A stretch of DNA of 31,860 bases from DASZHA01 sp049644325 (GTDB lineage Bacteria; Chloroflexota; Dormibacteria; DASZGP01), in contig JBARRR010000031.1 of assembly GCA_049644325.1 (NCBI GenBank), forward strand, positions 1 to 31,860, in the 5' to 3' direction. The position numbers and the translations under genes are program-made. Of this stretch, positions 1 through 7,316 are shown piece after piece. The notes beneath the pieces were generated by a model that was given only the letters and a program-made list of their open reading frames with translations, was not told the origin of the DNA and did not search any database. How positions within the stretch are numbered: the first letter of the stretch is position 1; the number at the start of each line of letters is the position of its first letter.

Positions 1-1491
1 GCCGACGCCACCCGGGCGGCGGTGGCGGCACCGGCGGAGGGCGCCAAGAAGGTCGCCCGGGCGCCCCAGAAAGTGGCGCGGCGGGCGCGCCGGAGCCTGA
101 CGGGCAAGAAGCTGTCCAAGACCGCGATCGACCTGATGATCGGCGCCATACCCGGCGAGGTGGTGCGCGACGTGGCCCAGGCGAGCGCGCCTCTGGCGCG
201 TTACAGCGGCGCCAGCAGCGTCAGCGCGGCGCTGCTGGCGAGGTCGATGCAGGTGCTGGCCCAGCCGCCGACGTCGGGCGCGGTCAGCGACGCCATGACC
301 CTGGGCCAGATCGCCGAGCTGGTGGGTCGCTCCCGCCAGGCGCTGACGGGATGGGCCGGCGCCGGCCTGCTGGGCGAGCCCAAGAAGGTGGGCCGGACCA
401 AGCGCTGGGGCCGCGACGCCCTGGAGCGCGCCCGGCTGGTCGACTACCTCCTGCGCCACGGCGCCGTCCCTGAGGAGCTCTTCGAGGCGGCCGCCAACAA
501 CCAGCTGGCGCTGACGGTGCTGAAACGATCTATCGGCCGCCCAGCCACCACCACCCGGGAAGAGGCCGCCGCCGCCGCCGGGGTACCGCCGGAGCTGCTG
601 GCGCGATTCACTCGGGCGCTCGGCGCGGCGCCGGGCGAGCCCGACGAGCCTGTCTACACCGACAGCGAGATGGATGCCCTCCGGCTGCTGGGCGCGATGC
701 GGTCGGTGTATTCCGATGACGACCTGGTCGAGGTGGCGTCCGTGGTGGGCCGGGCCACCCATGAGATCGCCGAGGCCTTCCTCGAGCTCTTCCGCCGCCG
801 CTTCACGCGGCCCTTCGCCGACGCCGGCGCCAGCGAGCTGGAGCTGATGCTGCGCCTGGCGACGGTGATCGAGCTAACCGTGCCGACCACCGGCCCCCTG
901 CTGGAGATGATCCTGCGCCGTCAGCTGGAGGCCTCGGCCCTGGAGGAAACCATTCTCGAGGTCGAACACCAGGCCGGCGGCCTCGACGGCACCGTCGAGC
1001 AGGCGGTGGGCTTCGCCGACATCGTCGGGTTCACCAGCGCGTCGGTCCGGATGAACGCGCTGGAGGTGTCACAGATGGCGGAGAAGCTGCTCCACGCCGC
1101 CGAGGAGGCAACCCTCGGCCGTAGCGCCCGCATCGTCAAGAGCATCGGCGACGCGGTGATGTTCACCGCTCCCGACCTGCTCACCGCCGGCGCCGTCGCC
1201 GCCGACCTGCTCGAGGCCGCGGCTGCCAGCGGCCTACCGCCCGTCCGCATCGGCGTCGCATACGGGCCGATGTTGCGCGCCTACGCCGACTTCTTCGGCC
1301 GTACCGTCAACGTCGCGTCGCGGTTGACCGACATCGCCCCTGCGGGCGGCATCCTGGCCGCCAAGCCCGAGCGGCACATCAGCGACCACGATTGGCATGC
1401 GGCCGGCCTCAGCGTTCAAGACAGCGGCAAGAAGCGCCTGCGTGGCGTCGACGGCCGCGTCCCTGTCCTCCGGCTCAAGCGCCTCGGGTAG
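1..1491 (+). CDS. MerR-like HTH plus class III adenylate/guanylate cyclase (5' end possibly outside window)
   Basis: Likely makes a cyclic nucleotide second messenger in the cytoplasm. The frame is open to base 1; the first in-window start is GTG at 22, used here for numbering (489 residues), but the true start may lie upstream. The N-terminus is basic. A MerR-like helix-turn-helix spans about residues 92-148 (TLGQIAELVGRSRQALTGW). A helical segment follows, then the cyclase domain from about 328. The catalytic set looks complete: metal-binding Asp 333 (FADIVGFT) and Asp 377 (SIGDAVMF), base-selecting Lys 373 and Asp 423, and transition-state Asn 430 and Arg 434 (VNVASR). Lys/Asp is the pair typical of adenylate cyclases. 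No membrane segment is visible. The HTH could make this a DNA-binding cyclase or simply be a regulatory helical domain. The cyclase call is firm; substrate and input are inferred. Confidence 0.88.
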   Translation, partial: ADATRAAVAAPAEGAKKVARAPQKVARRARRSLTGKKLSKTAIDLMIGAIPGEVVRDVAQASAPLARYSGASSVSAALLARSMQVLAQPPTSGAVSDAMTLGQIAELVGRSRQALTGWAGAGLLGEPKKVGRTKRWGRDALERARLVDYLLRHGAVPEELFEAAANNQLALTVLKRSIGRPATTTREEAAAAAGVPPELLARFTRALGAAPGEPDEPVYTDSEMDALRLLGAMRSVYSDDDLVEVASVVGRATHEIAEAFLELFRRRFTRPFADAGASELELMLRLATVIELTVPTTGPLLEMILRRQLEASALEETILEVEHQAGGLDGTVEQAVGFADIVGFTSASVRMNALEVSQMAEKLLHAAEEATLGRSARIVKSIGDAVMFTAPDLLTAGAVAADLLEAAAASGLPPVRIGVAYGPMLRAYADFFGRTVNVASRLTDIAPAGGILAAKPERHISDHDWHAAGLSVQDSGKKRLRGVDGRVPVLRLKRLG

Positions 1492-1508
1492 GGCGCTCCG
1501 GCGCGCCC
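1491..1508 (+). terminator. Small GC hairpin after the cyclase gene
   Basis: GGGCGC (1491-1496) pairs with GCGCCC (1503-1508) around a 6-base loop, starting on the last base of the stop codon. No T-tract follows, so it is only a weak candidate terminator. Confidence 0.3.
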
Positions 1509-1519
1509 GCGATTTGGCT

Positions 1520-1525
1520 TAGACT
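1520..1525 (+). promoter_or_regulatory. Candidate -10 element of the SCP2 gene pair
   Basis: TAGACT lies 43 bases before the ATG at 1569, giving a leader of about 37 bases that carries a strong Shine-Dalgarno (AGGAGGTG, 1553-1560). No clear -35 box is visible. Confidence 0.4.
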
Positions 1526-1568
1526 GAGCGACGCGAGTTCACTTGACCCCTGAGGAGGTGCGGTGTCG

Positions 1569-1997
1569 ATGGCTTACAAAGCCTTCAGTGACGAATGGGC
1601 GGACGCCTACAAGAACGAGATCAACAACAGCGCGGTGTACAAGCAGGCCGCGCAGGGCTGGGAGGGCGTGGTCGCTTTGATCGTCGAGGCGGAGCCGGAG
1701 AAGAACTTCCCCGAGACCAAGGGAATTTGGATGGACCTCTGGCACGGCGAGGCGCGAGACATCAAGGTGGTCAGCGAGGACGAGGCGGAGAAGGCCGACT
1801 TCGTGATCCGCGGCCCCTACACCCGGTGGAAGCAGGTTGCCCAGAAGGAGCTGGACTCCACCAAGGCGATGATGCAGGGCAAGCTGAAGCTCAGGGGAGA
1901 CCTGCCCACCATCGTGCGCTACACCAAGGCCAGCCAGGAGATGACGGAGTGCACCACCCGGGTGCCCGTGGAGTACCCCGATGAGGTTCCCGCGTAG
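1569..1997 (+). CDS. SCP2-like sterol/lipid-carrier domain protein (first copy)
   Basis: A 142-residue soluble protein built as a single SCP2-like domain, a small fold with a hydrophobic tunnel for lipids or acyl-CoA. The fit rests on overall length, the central beta-rich part with WMDLWHGEA, and the C-terminal segment MMQGKLKLRGDL, which resembles the typical SCP2 ending (a G-K-L/I-K-GD motif before the last helix). I chose ATG 1569 because the Shine-Dalgarno AGGAGGTG ends 8 bases before it; the GTG at 1563 is only 2 bases away. It is followed after 21 bp by a second SCP2-like gene and then a methyltransferase, likely one transcript. The ligand is unknown; in bacteria such proteins are often uncharacterised. 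Confidence 0.78.
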   Translation: MAYKAFSDEWADAYKNEINNSAVYKQAAQGWEGVVALIVEAEPEKNFPETKGIWMDLWHGEARDIKVVSEDEAEKADFVIRGPYTRWKQVAQKELDSTKAMMQGKLKLRGDLPTIVRYTKASQEMTECTTRVPVEYPDEVPA

Positions 1998-2018
1998 GCG
2001 AGCGGATCGGCGCAGGGC

Positions 2019-2468
2019 ATGAGCGCGGTCATGAGTGACGTCGCCCCCGAGGTCGTGTACGCCGACGGCGAGGATGAGGCCAGCCCCATGGCCGCCATGC
2101 TCGCCGGGTTGATCACCGCCAACATCGAGCAGAACCCCGAGCGCTGGGACGACTTCCACAAGCTCAGCGGCACCAGCGTCTCGATCGAGGTGCCCGACAT
2201 CGACGAGGCCCTGACGCTTACCTTCGCCGGCGACGACCTGGTTGTCCGCAACGGCAAGCGGGGTCGCCCCGCGGTCAGCATCAAGGCTGACTCGGACATC
2301 GTGATGGCGCTCAACCTGGTCAAGACCGGGCCGATGGGGATGCCCAACTACTTCGATGAGAACGGCCGCAACGTGGTCAAGGCGATCATCAACGGCAAGC
2401 TCAAGATCGGCGGCATGTGGCGGGTGGACACGCTCAACCGCGTGACCCGGCTCTTCTCCGTAACCTGA
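2019..2468 (+). CDS. SCP2-like sterol/lipid-carrier domain protein (second copy)
   Basis: A 149-residue soluble protein that also looks like an SCP2 domain: an N-terminal helix, then SVSIEVPDIDEALTLTF and DLVVRNGKRGRPAVSIKADSDIVMAL, and a C-terminal NGKLKIGGMWRVDTLNRV matching the G-K-L-K-G motif of the family. It is clearly diverged from its neighbour, so the pair is an old duplication or a heterodimer rather than a recent copy. ATG 2019 is used; ATG 2031 is also possible. Its 3' end may overlap the downstream methyltransferase, suggesting coupled translation. The partner or lipid is not shown by the sequence. Confidence 0.7.
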   Translation: MSAVMSDVAPEVVYADGEDEASPMAAMLAGLITANIEQNPERWDDFHKLSGTSVSIEVPDIDEALTLTFAGDDLVVRNGKRGRPAVSIKADSDIVMALNLVKTGPMGMPNYFDENGRNVVKAIINGKLKIGGMWRVDTLNRVTRLFSVT

Positions 2469-3301
2469 GCCAGGGCGGACCGCCGCCCGACAACGGCGCC
2501 TACTTCAGCGGCGACGCGGCCCGTTGGTATGACGCCGCCTACGGCTGGCGGACCGAGGACATCGAGTTCTACGAGGTCCTGGCCGGAGAGTGGGCAGGTC
2601 CGGGGGGCGCCGTCCTGGAGCTTGGATCTGGGTCGGGCCGTATCACGCTGCCGCTGGCGAGGGCCGGCTTCCGCGTCACCGCCGTGGACAGCTCCGCTGA
2701 CATGGTCGACCTGCTTCGCCGTCGTCTCGGCGAGGAGCCCGCGGCGCTGGCAGAGCGGGTTGAGCCGGTCCAGCAGGACCTCCGGAGGCTGCGCCTGGAC
2801 CGCCCATATCGTTTCGTCTGCCTACCTTTCAACACCCTGTTGATGCTTAGCCAGGCGGGCGAGCGGCAGCAGGCGCTCGATGCCGTCCGCGAGCACCTCG
2901 CCCCCAGCGGCGCCTTTGCCCTGGAGGTCTTCACCCCCGACCCGGCCCGCCTGTCGACCTCGAGCGACTGGGAGGTGGACATGGAGCACGACATCGAGGG
3001 GAGGGACGGCGAGGGCAAGGTCCACGTGCGGCGGGAGATCGTACGCAACGTCGACCTCGGCCGCCAGCTGATGCACAACCGGTTTCGCCATCGCGTCTCT
3101 ACTGCGGACGACGACCGGGAGCTGGCGGCCTGGGAGGATGAGATGACGCTGGCGTTCATCTTTCCCCGCGAGCTAGACCTGTTGCTGGAGCGACAGGGCT
3201 TGCGCGTTACCACCCGCTACGGCGGCCCGGCTAGGGAGCCGTATAACCCGACGCCCGAGAACATCCAGCCGCAGTACGTGGTGGCCCAGCTGATCCAATA
3301 G
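2417..3301 (+). CDS. Class I SAM-dependent methyltransferase
   Basis: Transfers a methyl group from S-adenosylmethionine to an unknown substrate. Motif I VLELGSGSG lies at residues 66-74 (counting from GTG 2417) with the acidic end of strand beta-2 at Asp 91 (VTAVDSS). The family fold continues through FVCLPFNTLLML and the HLAPSGAFALEVF segment. Residues beyond 190 form a substrate-recognition region with RFRHRVS and FIFPRELDLLLERQGL. The start is unresolved: GTG 2417 overlaps the upstream SCP2 gene by 52 bp, there is no later ATG or GTG before the conserved region, and CTG 2465 overlaps the upstream TGA. The first 20 or so residues look non-conserved, so the real protein may begin near 2465. 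Context suggests a lipid-like substrate, as inference only. Confidence 0.82.
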   Translation: MAGGHAQPRDPALLRNLSQGGPPPDNGAYFSGDAARWYDAAYGWRTEDIEFYEVLAGEWAGPGGAVLELGSGSGRITLPLARAGFRVTAVDSSADMVDLLRRRLGEEPAALAERVEPVQQDLRRLRLDRPYRFVCLPFNTLLMLSQAGERQQALDAVREHLAPSGAFALEVFTPDPARLSTSSDWEVDMEHDIEGRDGEGKVHVRREIVRNVDLGRQLMHNRFRHRVSTADDDRELAAWEDEMTLAFIFPRELDLLLERQGLRVTTRYGGPAREPYNPTPENIQPQYVVAQLIQ

Positions 3302-3329
3302 GGAAGGCGGGCGGGGTCGTCCGCGTTCC

Positions 3330-3335
3330 TAAACT
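3330..3335 (+). promoter_or_regulatory. Candidate leaderless -10 element (EamA gene)
   Basis: TAAACT sits exactly 6 bases before the ATG at 3342, and no Shine-Dalgarno is present between them or just upstream. That spacing would place the transcription start on the start codon. Confidence 0.55.
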
Positions 3336-3341
3336 CCGTAG

Positions 3342-4322
3342 ATGGAGCGTCTTCGTGGCCGGCTGATCACCCTGGTGGCGCCGCTGTTCGCCCTGTACGT
3401 CATCTGGGGATCGACGTACCTCGCCATCCGCATCGCCATCGAGACGATGCCGCCGTTCCTGATGGCGGCGGTGCGGTTCGCGCTCGCGGGGGCGCTGATG
3501 TACGTGTTCGCGATCCGACGCGGCGATCCCGATGGCAGCGACCGGCCGGGTCCGCGCCAGTGGCTGGCGGCACTGATCGTGGGCGGGCTGCTGCTCGCGG
3601 GTGGCAATGGCCTGGTCAGCTGGGGGGAGCAGTTCATCTCCTCCGGCCTCGCCGCCCTCCTGGTAGCGACAGTCCCGCTGTGGATGGTGGTGCTGTCGCA
3701 CTTCTTCGGCGACGAGAGGCTCACCTGGCCGGTGGTTGTGGGCGTGGTAATCGGGCTGCTCGGCGTGGCGGTGCTGGCGCGACCGTCCGGCGCCGGCAAC
3801 GGCATCATCGGCGTTGGCGCTGTACTAATGGCCGCGATCCTGTGGGCCTCGGGCTCGATCTACGCGCGTCGGGCGCCGCTGCCGCGGAGGCCGCTCGTCG
3901 CCACCAGCCTCGAGATGCTATGCGGCTCGGCGGTGCTGGCGGTGCTGGCGGTGGCATCCGGCGAGCTGGGCCAGGTCCACCTCAGCACCTTGTCAGCACG
4001 CTCCGTCTTGGCGCTGGCCTACCTCGTGTTCTTCGGGTCGATCGTGGCCTTCACGTCATACGTTTGGCTGCTCAAGACCAGCCGCCCGTCGATCGCGGGG
4101 ACCTACGCCTACGTCAACCCGGCGGTAGCGGTGGTGTTGGGGTTCTTCATCCTGGGTGAGCCGCTCACCCTTCCCACCATCATCGGCGGCGGGATCATCA
4201 TCCTCGCCGTGGCCCTGATCGTCACGGCCAGGTCATTGGGGACCGGGCAGGCGACCCCGGCCGCCGAGGCGGTGCCCCCCGAGGCCCTCGTCGACCCCCC
4301 GGCGGAGGGCCGGGTGGCCTAG
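3342..4322 (+). CDS. EamA/DMT-family exporter, YedA-like
   Basis: An inner-membrane carrier of 326 residues with about ten transmembrane helices in two EamA repeats. The opening LYVIWGSTYLAIRIAIETMPPF is close to the signature of E. coli YedA-type drug/metabolite exporters, and the second repeat carries YVNPAVAVVLGFFILGEPL, the usual EamA ending. The hydrophilic C-terminal tail is short. It probably exports an amino acid or other small metabolite; the substrate cannot be read from sequence. Translation appears leaderless. The gene ends tail to tail with the kinase on the other strand: both TAG stops share the CTAG at 4319-4322. Confidence 0.88.
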   Translation: MERLRGRLITLVAPLFALYVIWGSTYLAIRIAIETMPPFLMAAVRFALAGALMYVFAIRRGDPDGSDRPGPRQWLAALIVGGLLLAGGNGLVSWGEQFISSGLAALLVATVPLWMVVLSHFFGDERLTWPVVVGVVIGLLGVAVLARPSGAGNGIIGVGAVLMAAILWASGSIYARRAPLPRRPLVATSLEMLCGSAVLAVLAVASGELGQVHLSTLSARSVLALAYLVFFGSIVAFTSYVWLLKTSRPSIAGTYAYVNPAVAVVLGFFILGEPLTLPTIIGGGIIILAVALIVTARSLGTGQATPAAEAVPPEALVDPPAEGRVA

Positions 4323-6031
4323 TGCAGGGCGTAAACTCGGACGCCGAGGACGCGGAAGGCGCCGCCCTGGCCGTAGGCGTCGTAGGCGACACCTGAGGTC
4401 GGCGCGCCGCGGGTCTCGGTGAAGTTGGCGATCTCGTTCTGGTTGACCCACAGGGTTGCGCCGTCAGGGGCGGTCTGCGCCGTCAGGGTGAAGACGCCAC
4501 CCGTGAACAGCTCGGGCATGCTGGTCGTGTTCGACAACTCGGGCGACGCGTTGTCGCCGGGCGGCAGGTACCCGTAGCTCAACTGGTTCTGGTCGGAGTC
4601 GAATGCCATCATCATCGAGCCATGCGACGCGTCGCCGCGCCGGTAGAGCCAGCGGGCGGTGAAGTGCGACCCCGGCTGAATCGCCATGTCCGTTTCGGCG
4701 ATGTAGCTCGCCTGGTTGGGACTAACAGTGTTGACGTAGAAGAAGGCGTCGGGCTTGAGGATGGCGATGTCGGCGTGGCCCGTCGCGGCCGTCAGCCTGC
4801 TTCCATCGGCTGAGCCGCGCTGGTTGGGCTTAGCGAAGTCGGTCGTGCCCCCACCGAGGGCGGCCGACCACAGCAGCCGCCCGCGCGCGACAGGCGGGGT
4901 GGCCTGGGCCATCTTGTCCCCGGGCGTCCAGTCGCCCCCTGGGGGTGTCGCCGTCGGTTTGGGCGAGGTCGTCGTTGCCCCGGTCAAACCCGCCCCGGCG
5001 ATGCCACCAGGGCGGGTCAGCAGGTAGGCCCCGCCCCCGCCGACCGCGAGCAGCACCACCAGCGCGACCGCGGCCAGCACCAGGGGCCGCCGCGAGCGCG
5101 GGCCGGACGACGCGGTCGGTCGGACCCTGGCCACGCCTCCGCCGGGCGATGGCGGCTGAGCCGGGAGCACCGGCCGGGTCGCGTCGGAGCCACCACCACC
5201 GGCGCCGGACGGCTGCTGCGGGCCGGAGGCCAGCGCCTCGAGGAAGCCGGATGCGCTCAGGAAGCGGTCCTTTGGGTCCTTGGCCAGGGCCTTGAGGAGA
5301 GCCTTCTCGACGCTCTCGGGCAGGTCGGGGTTGACGCTTCGAGGCGGCGGCAGCGCCTCGTTCATCTGGGCGATCATCACCGCCGCCGGCGTGGGCGCGC
5401 TGAAGGGCACCCGGCCTGTGAGCATCTGGTATGCCATGACCCCGAAGGAGTAGATGTCGGCCGGCGGCCCAACCTCCTCACCGGAGCACTGCTCCGGCGA
5501 CATGTACTGGGGGGTGCCCATCACCGTCGGCGCCTGGGTGACGCGGACCTCGGATTCCATCATCCGCGCCAGGCCGAAGTCGTTGAGCATCGGCTGCCCC
5601 TCGCGGGAGAGCAGGATGTTGGAGGGCTTGATGTCACGGTGCAGCACCCCCCGGCTGTGGGCGTAGTCCAGGGCCGACGCCACCGGTCGCAGGATGCGGA
5701 GGGTGTAGTCCAGCGGCAGCGGCCGCCCCATCTGGTCGGAGAGGGTGCCGCCGTCGATGTAGTCGGTGGCGAGATAGGTGGAACCGGCGGCCTCGCCGTA
5801 GTCGAAGATCGCCGGGATATTGGGATGCCGCAGGCTTGCCACCGCGGTCGCCTCGGCCTGGAATCGCTCTCGGAAGTCGCTGTCGTCGGCCAGGTATTCG
5901 GGCAGGATCTTGATCGCGACGTAGCGCGACAGCGAAGCCTGGTAGGCCTTGTAGACCGAGGCCATGCCGCCGCTGCCGGCCCGCTCCACGATGCGGTACG
6001 GACCGATCTCGGCCCCGTTCTCCAGTGTCAC
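4319..6031 (-). CDS. Transmembrane Ser/Thr protein kinase with beta-rich ectodomain
   Basis: A PknB-type receptor kinase of 570 residues. Kinase domain about 11-268: glycine loop GSGGMASVY (19-27), ATP-binding Lys 41, catalytic HRDIKPSN with Asp 133 and Asn 138, DFG at 151-153, and activation loop MGTPQYMSPE. A Pro/Gly-rich juxtamembrane stretch precedes one membrane helix (about 316-338). The roughly 185-residue C-terminal part would be extracellular and looks like a beta-sandwich (concanavalin/laminin-G-like pattern, e.g. FTARWLYRRG and TLWVNQNEIANF); it has no PASTA repeats. The open frame runs back to 6229, but that part overlaps the dehydrogenase gene and is not kinase-like; GTG 6031 gives a normal N-terminus (TLENGAEIGPYRI). 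It lies 10 bp after the dehydrogenase gene and may have its own leaderless promoter. Confidence 0.9.
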   Translation of the reverse strand: MTLENGAEIGPYRIVERAGSGGMASVYKAYQASLSRYVAIKILPEYLADDSDFRERFQAEATAVASLRHPNIPAIFDYGEAAGSTYLATDYIDGGTLSDQMGRPLPLDYTLRILRPVASALDYAHSRGVLHRDIKPSNILLSREGQPMLNDFGLARMMESEVRVTQAPTVMGTPQYMSPEQCSGEEVGPPADIYSFGVMAYQMLTGRVPFSAPTPAAVMIAQMNEALPPPRSVNPDLPESVEKALLKALAKDPKDRFLSASGFLEALASGPQQPSGAGGGGSDATRPVLPAQPPSPGGGVARVRPTASSGPRSRRPLVLAAVALVVLLAVGGGGAYLLTRPGGIAGAGLTGATTTSPKPTATPPGGDWTPGDKMAQATPPVARGRLLWSAALGGGTTDFAKPNQRGSADGSRLTAATGHADIAILKPDAFFYVNTVSPNQASYIAETDMAIQPGSHFTARWLYRRGDASHGSMMMAFDSDQNQLSYGYLPPGDNASPELSNTTSMPELFTGGVFTLTAQTAPDGATLWVNQNEIANFTETRGAPTSGVAYDAYGQGGAFRVLGVRVYALH

Positions 6032-6038
6032 GGGCCCC

Positions 6039-6044
6039 AGACTA
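6039..6044 (-). promoter_or_regulatory. Candidate leaderless -10 element (kinase gene at 6031)
   Basis: On the minus strand TAGTCT is followed by 7 bases and the GTG start at 6031. Its TAG is the stop codon of the 3-hydroxybutyryl-CoA dehydrogenase gene. No good Shine-Dalgarno is present. Confidence 0.45.
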
Positions 6045-6947
6045 AGGCTTTCGCGGGTCCTCCGCAGGCACCGGGCTGCCGGAACCGTAGTCGTAGAAAC
6101 CCGTGCCTGTCTTGCGCCCCAGGCGCCCGGCGTCGACCATCCGGGCCAGGAAATCGGGGGGTTTCTCGCGCTCGTCGCCGCTGGCCTCGAACTTCTCACG
6201 GCGCGCGTTGTAGGTGACGTCGATGCCACTGAAGTCGGCCAGCTTGAATGGCCCCATGGGCCAGTTGAGCCCCTTCTCGACGGCGAGGTCGATGCTGGCG
6301 AAGTCGGCGTAGCCGCCCTCGTAAAGCCGCATCGCCTCCTGGGAAGCTGCGTGGAGGATGCGGTTGACGACGAACCCGTCGATCTCCTTCTCGATCAGCA
6401 CGGGCACGCGGCCGATCCGCTGGATCAACTCCATGGTTGTTGCCACGGTCTCGTCGGACGTCTCGGGGCCCTTGACCACCTCACAGAGCTGCATTACCAG
6501 CACCGGGTGGAAGAAGTGGGTGTTGCAGCAGCGGTCGGGCCGGCTGGTGGCGTCAGCCAGCCTGGAGATGGGGATCGTCGACGAGTTGGTCGCCAGGATG
6601 GTGTGGGCAGGTGCGATTGCGTCCAGCCGGGTGAAGAGCTCGCGCTTGGGCGGCAGCTTCTCCACGATCGCCTCGAAGACGAAGTCGGCGGCACCAGCGG
6701 CGTCCTCCAATGAGGAGGTGGTGCTGACCCGCTCCAGCGCAGCGGTGGCGTCGGCCTCCGCCAGCTGGCCCTTCTCGACGCGCCGGGTCAGCAGCTTGTG
6801 GTTGCTGTCGACCGCCCGTTGCAGCTGCTCGTCGCTGACATCGGTGAGCCAGACGTCGTACCCGCCCAGCGCCGTCTGCTGGGCGATCTGCGATCCCATC
6901 GTGCCGGATCCGACCACGCAAACGGTCCTGATGTCGTCGATTCCCAC
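6042..6947 (-). CDS. hbd: 3-hydroxybutyryl-CoA dehydrogenase
   Basis: NAD(P)-dependent enzyme interconverting 3-hydroxyacyl-CoA and 3-oxoacyl-CoA in fatty acid or butyrate/PHB-type metabolism. The Rossmann motif VVGSGTMGSQIA lies at residues 11-22. The catalytic set fits the 3HCDH family: Ser 122 (TNSST), His 144 (NTHFFHP), Glu 156 (LCEVVKG) and Asn 195 (VVNRIL). The C-terminal dimerisation domain contains GPFKLADFSGIDV and ends in the family-typical GRKTGTGFYDYG. At 301 residues it is slightly longer than the usual ~282. GTG 6947 has a perfect AGGAGGT 8 bases upstream. No thiolase or crotonase gene is adjacent, so the exact pathway is open. Confidence 0.93.
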   Translation of the reverse strand: MGIDDIRTVCVVGSGTMGSQIAQQTALGGYDVWLTDVSDEQLQRAVDSNHKLLTRRVEKGQLAEADATAALERVSTTSSLEDAAGAADFVFEAIVEKLPPKRELFTRLDAIAPAHTILATNSSTIPISRLADATSRPDRCCNTHFFHPVLVMQLCEVVKGPETSDETVATTMELIQRIGRVPVLIEKEIDGFVVNRILHAASQEAMRLYEGGYADFASIDLAVEKGLNWPMGPFKLADFSGIDVTYNARREKFEASGDEREKPPDFLARMVDAGRLGRKTGTGFYDYGSGSPVPAEDPRKP

Positions 6948-6972
6948 GGCGCCGACCTCCTGGCGGCGCTAG

Positions 6973-6978
6973 AGGATA
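6973..6978 (-). promoter_or_regulatory. Candidate -10 element of hbd
   Basis: TATCCT on the minus strand, 25 bases before the GTG start, leaving a short leader that contains the AGGAGGT Shine-Dalgarno. No -35 box is recognisable. Confidence 0.35.
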
Positions 6979-7028
6979 CCCGCTTGGCGGTGACGGTCCG
7001 GGGCTGGTCGCCGGTCCCCCGGCCTACT

Positions 7029-7160
7029 TCAGGCCGAGTCCTGCTCCCTGAAACGCATCTCGTCGCCCATGCTCGCGGCCCGGCTGAAGCTGAGGACGAC
7101 CAGCGTGAACGTCACGCCGGCAAAGAAAGCAATGACCACCGCCAACATGATCCAAGCCAC
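7029..7160 (-). CDS. Small single-span membrane protein (43 aa)
   Basis: A 43-residue protein: one N-terminal hydrophobic helix (about residues 2-27, WIMLAVVIAFFAGVTFTLVV) followed by a short charged tail with DEMRFREQD. I chose GTG 7160 because a purine-rich Shine-Dalgarno (GGAAGGAG) lies 8 bases upstream; the longer open frame to 7295 adds a region with no coding character. It sits between glnA and hbd on the same strand. I do not recognise a family. It could be a small regulator of a membrane complex, but this is a guess. A true gene is supported by the well-placed ribosome site and the clean membrane/tail pattern. Confidence 0.6.
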   Translation of the reverse strand: MAWIMLAVVIAFFAGVTFTLVVLSFSRAASMGDEMRFREQDSA

Positions 7161-7201
7161 GACACTGACTCCTTCCCCCCCTCGACGCTGAGATCCGGTT
7201 G

Positions 7202-7272
7202 TGTACCCCGTACATTGCACCTTTTTGTGCGGGCCGTCTAGGTATTTTGTCTCACAATTTTCGGTTGGCCAG
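7202..7272. other. AT-richer spacer with palindromes between glnA and the small membrane gene
   Basis: The gap from 7161 to 7316 is clearly richer in A and T than its surroundings. It holds a short palindrome TGTAC-CCC-GTACA (7202-7214) and a near-perfect 14-bp palindrome, CGGTTGGCCAGCCG, at about 7259-7272. It probably contains the end of the glnA transcript and a promoter for the small gene, but I cannot assign either. Confidence 0.35.
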
Positions 7273-7316
7273 CCGATCAGAAACCGCCAGACCATGAGGG
7301 CAGGCTAAGAGAAGCC

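Noticed and set aside
6032..6229. N-terminal extension of the kinase at 4319-6031
   Set aside because: Overlaps the conserved end of the hbd gene, and the extra residues lack kinase features.
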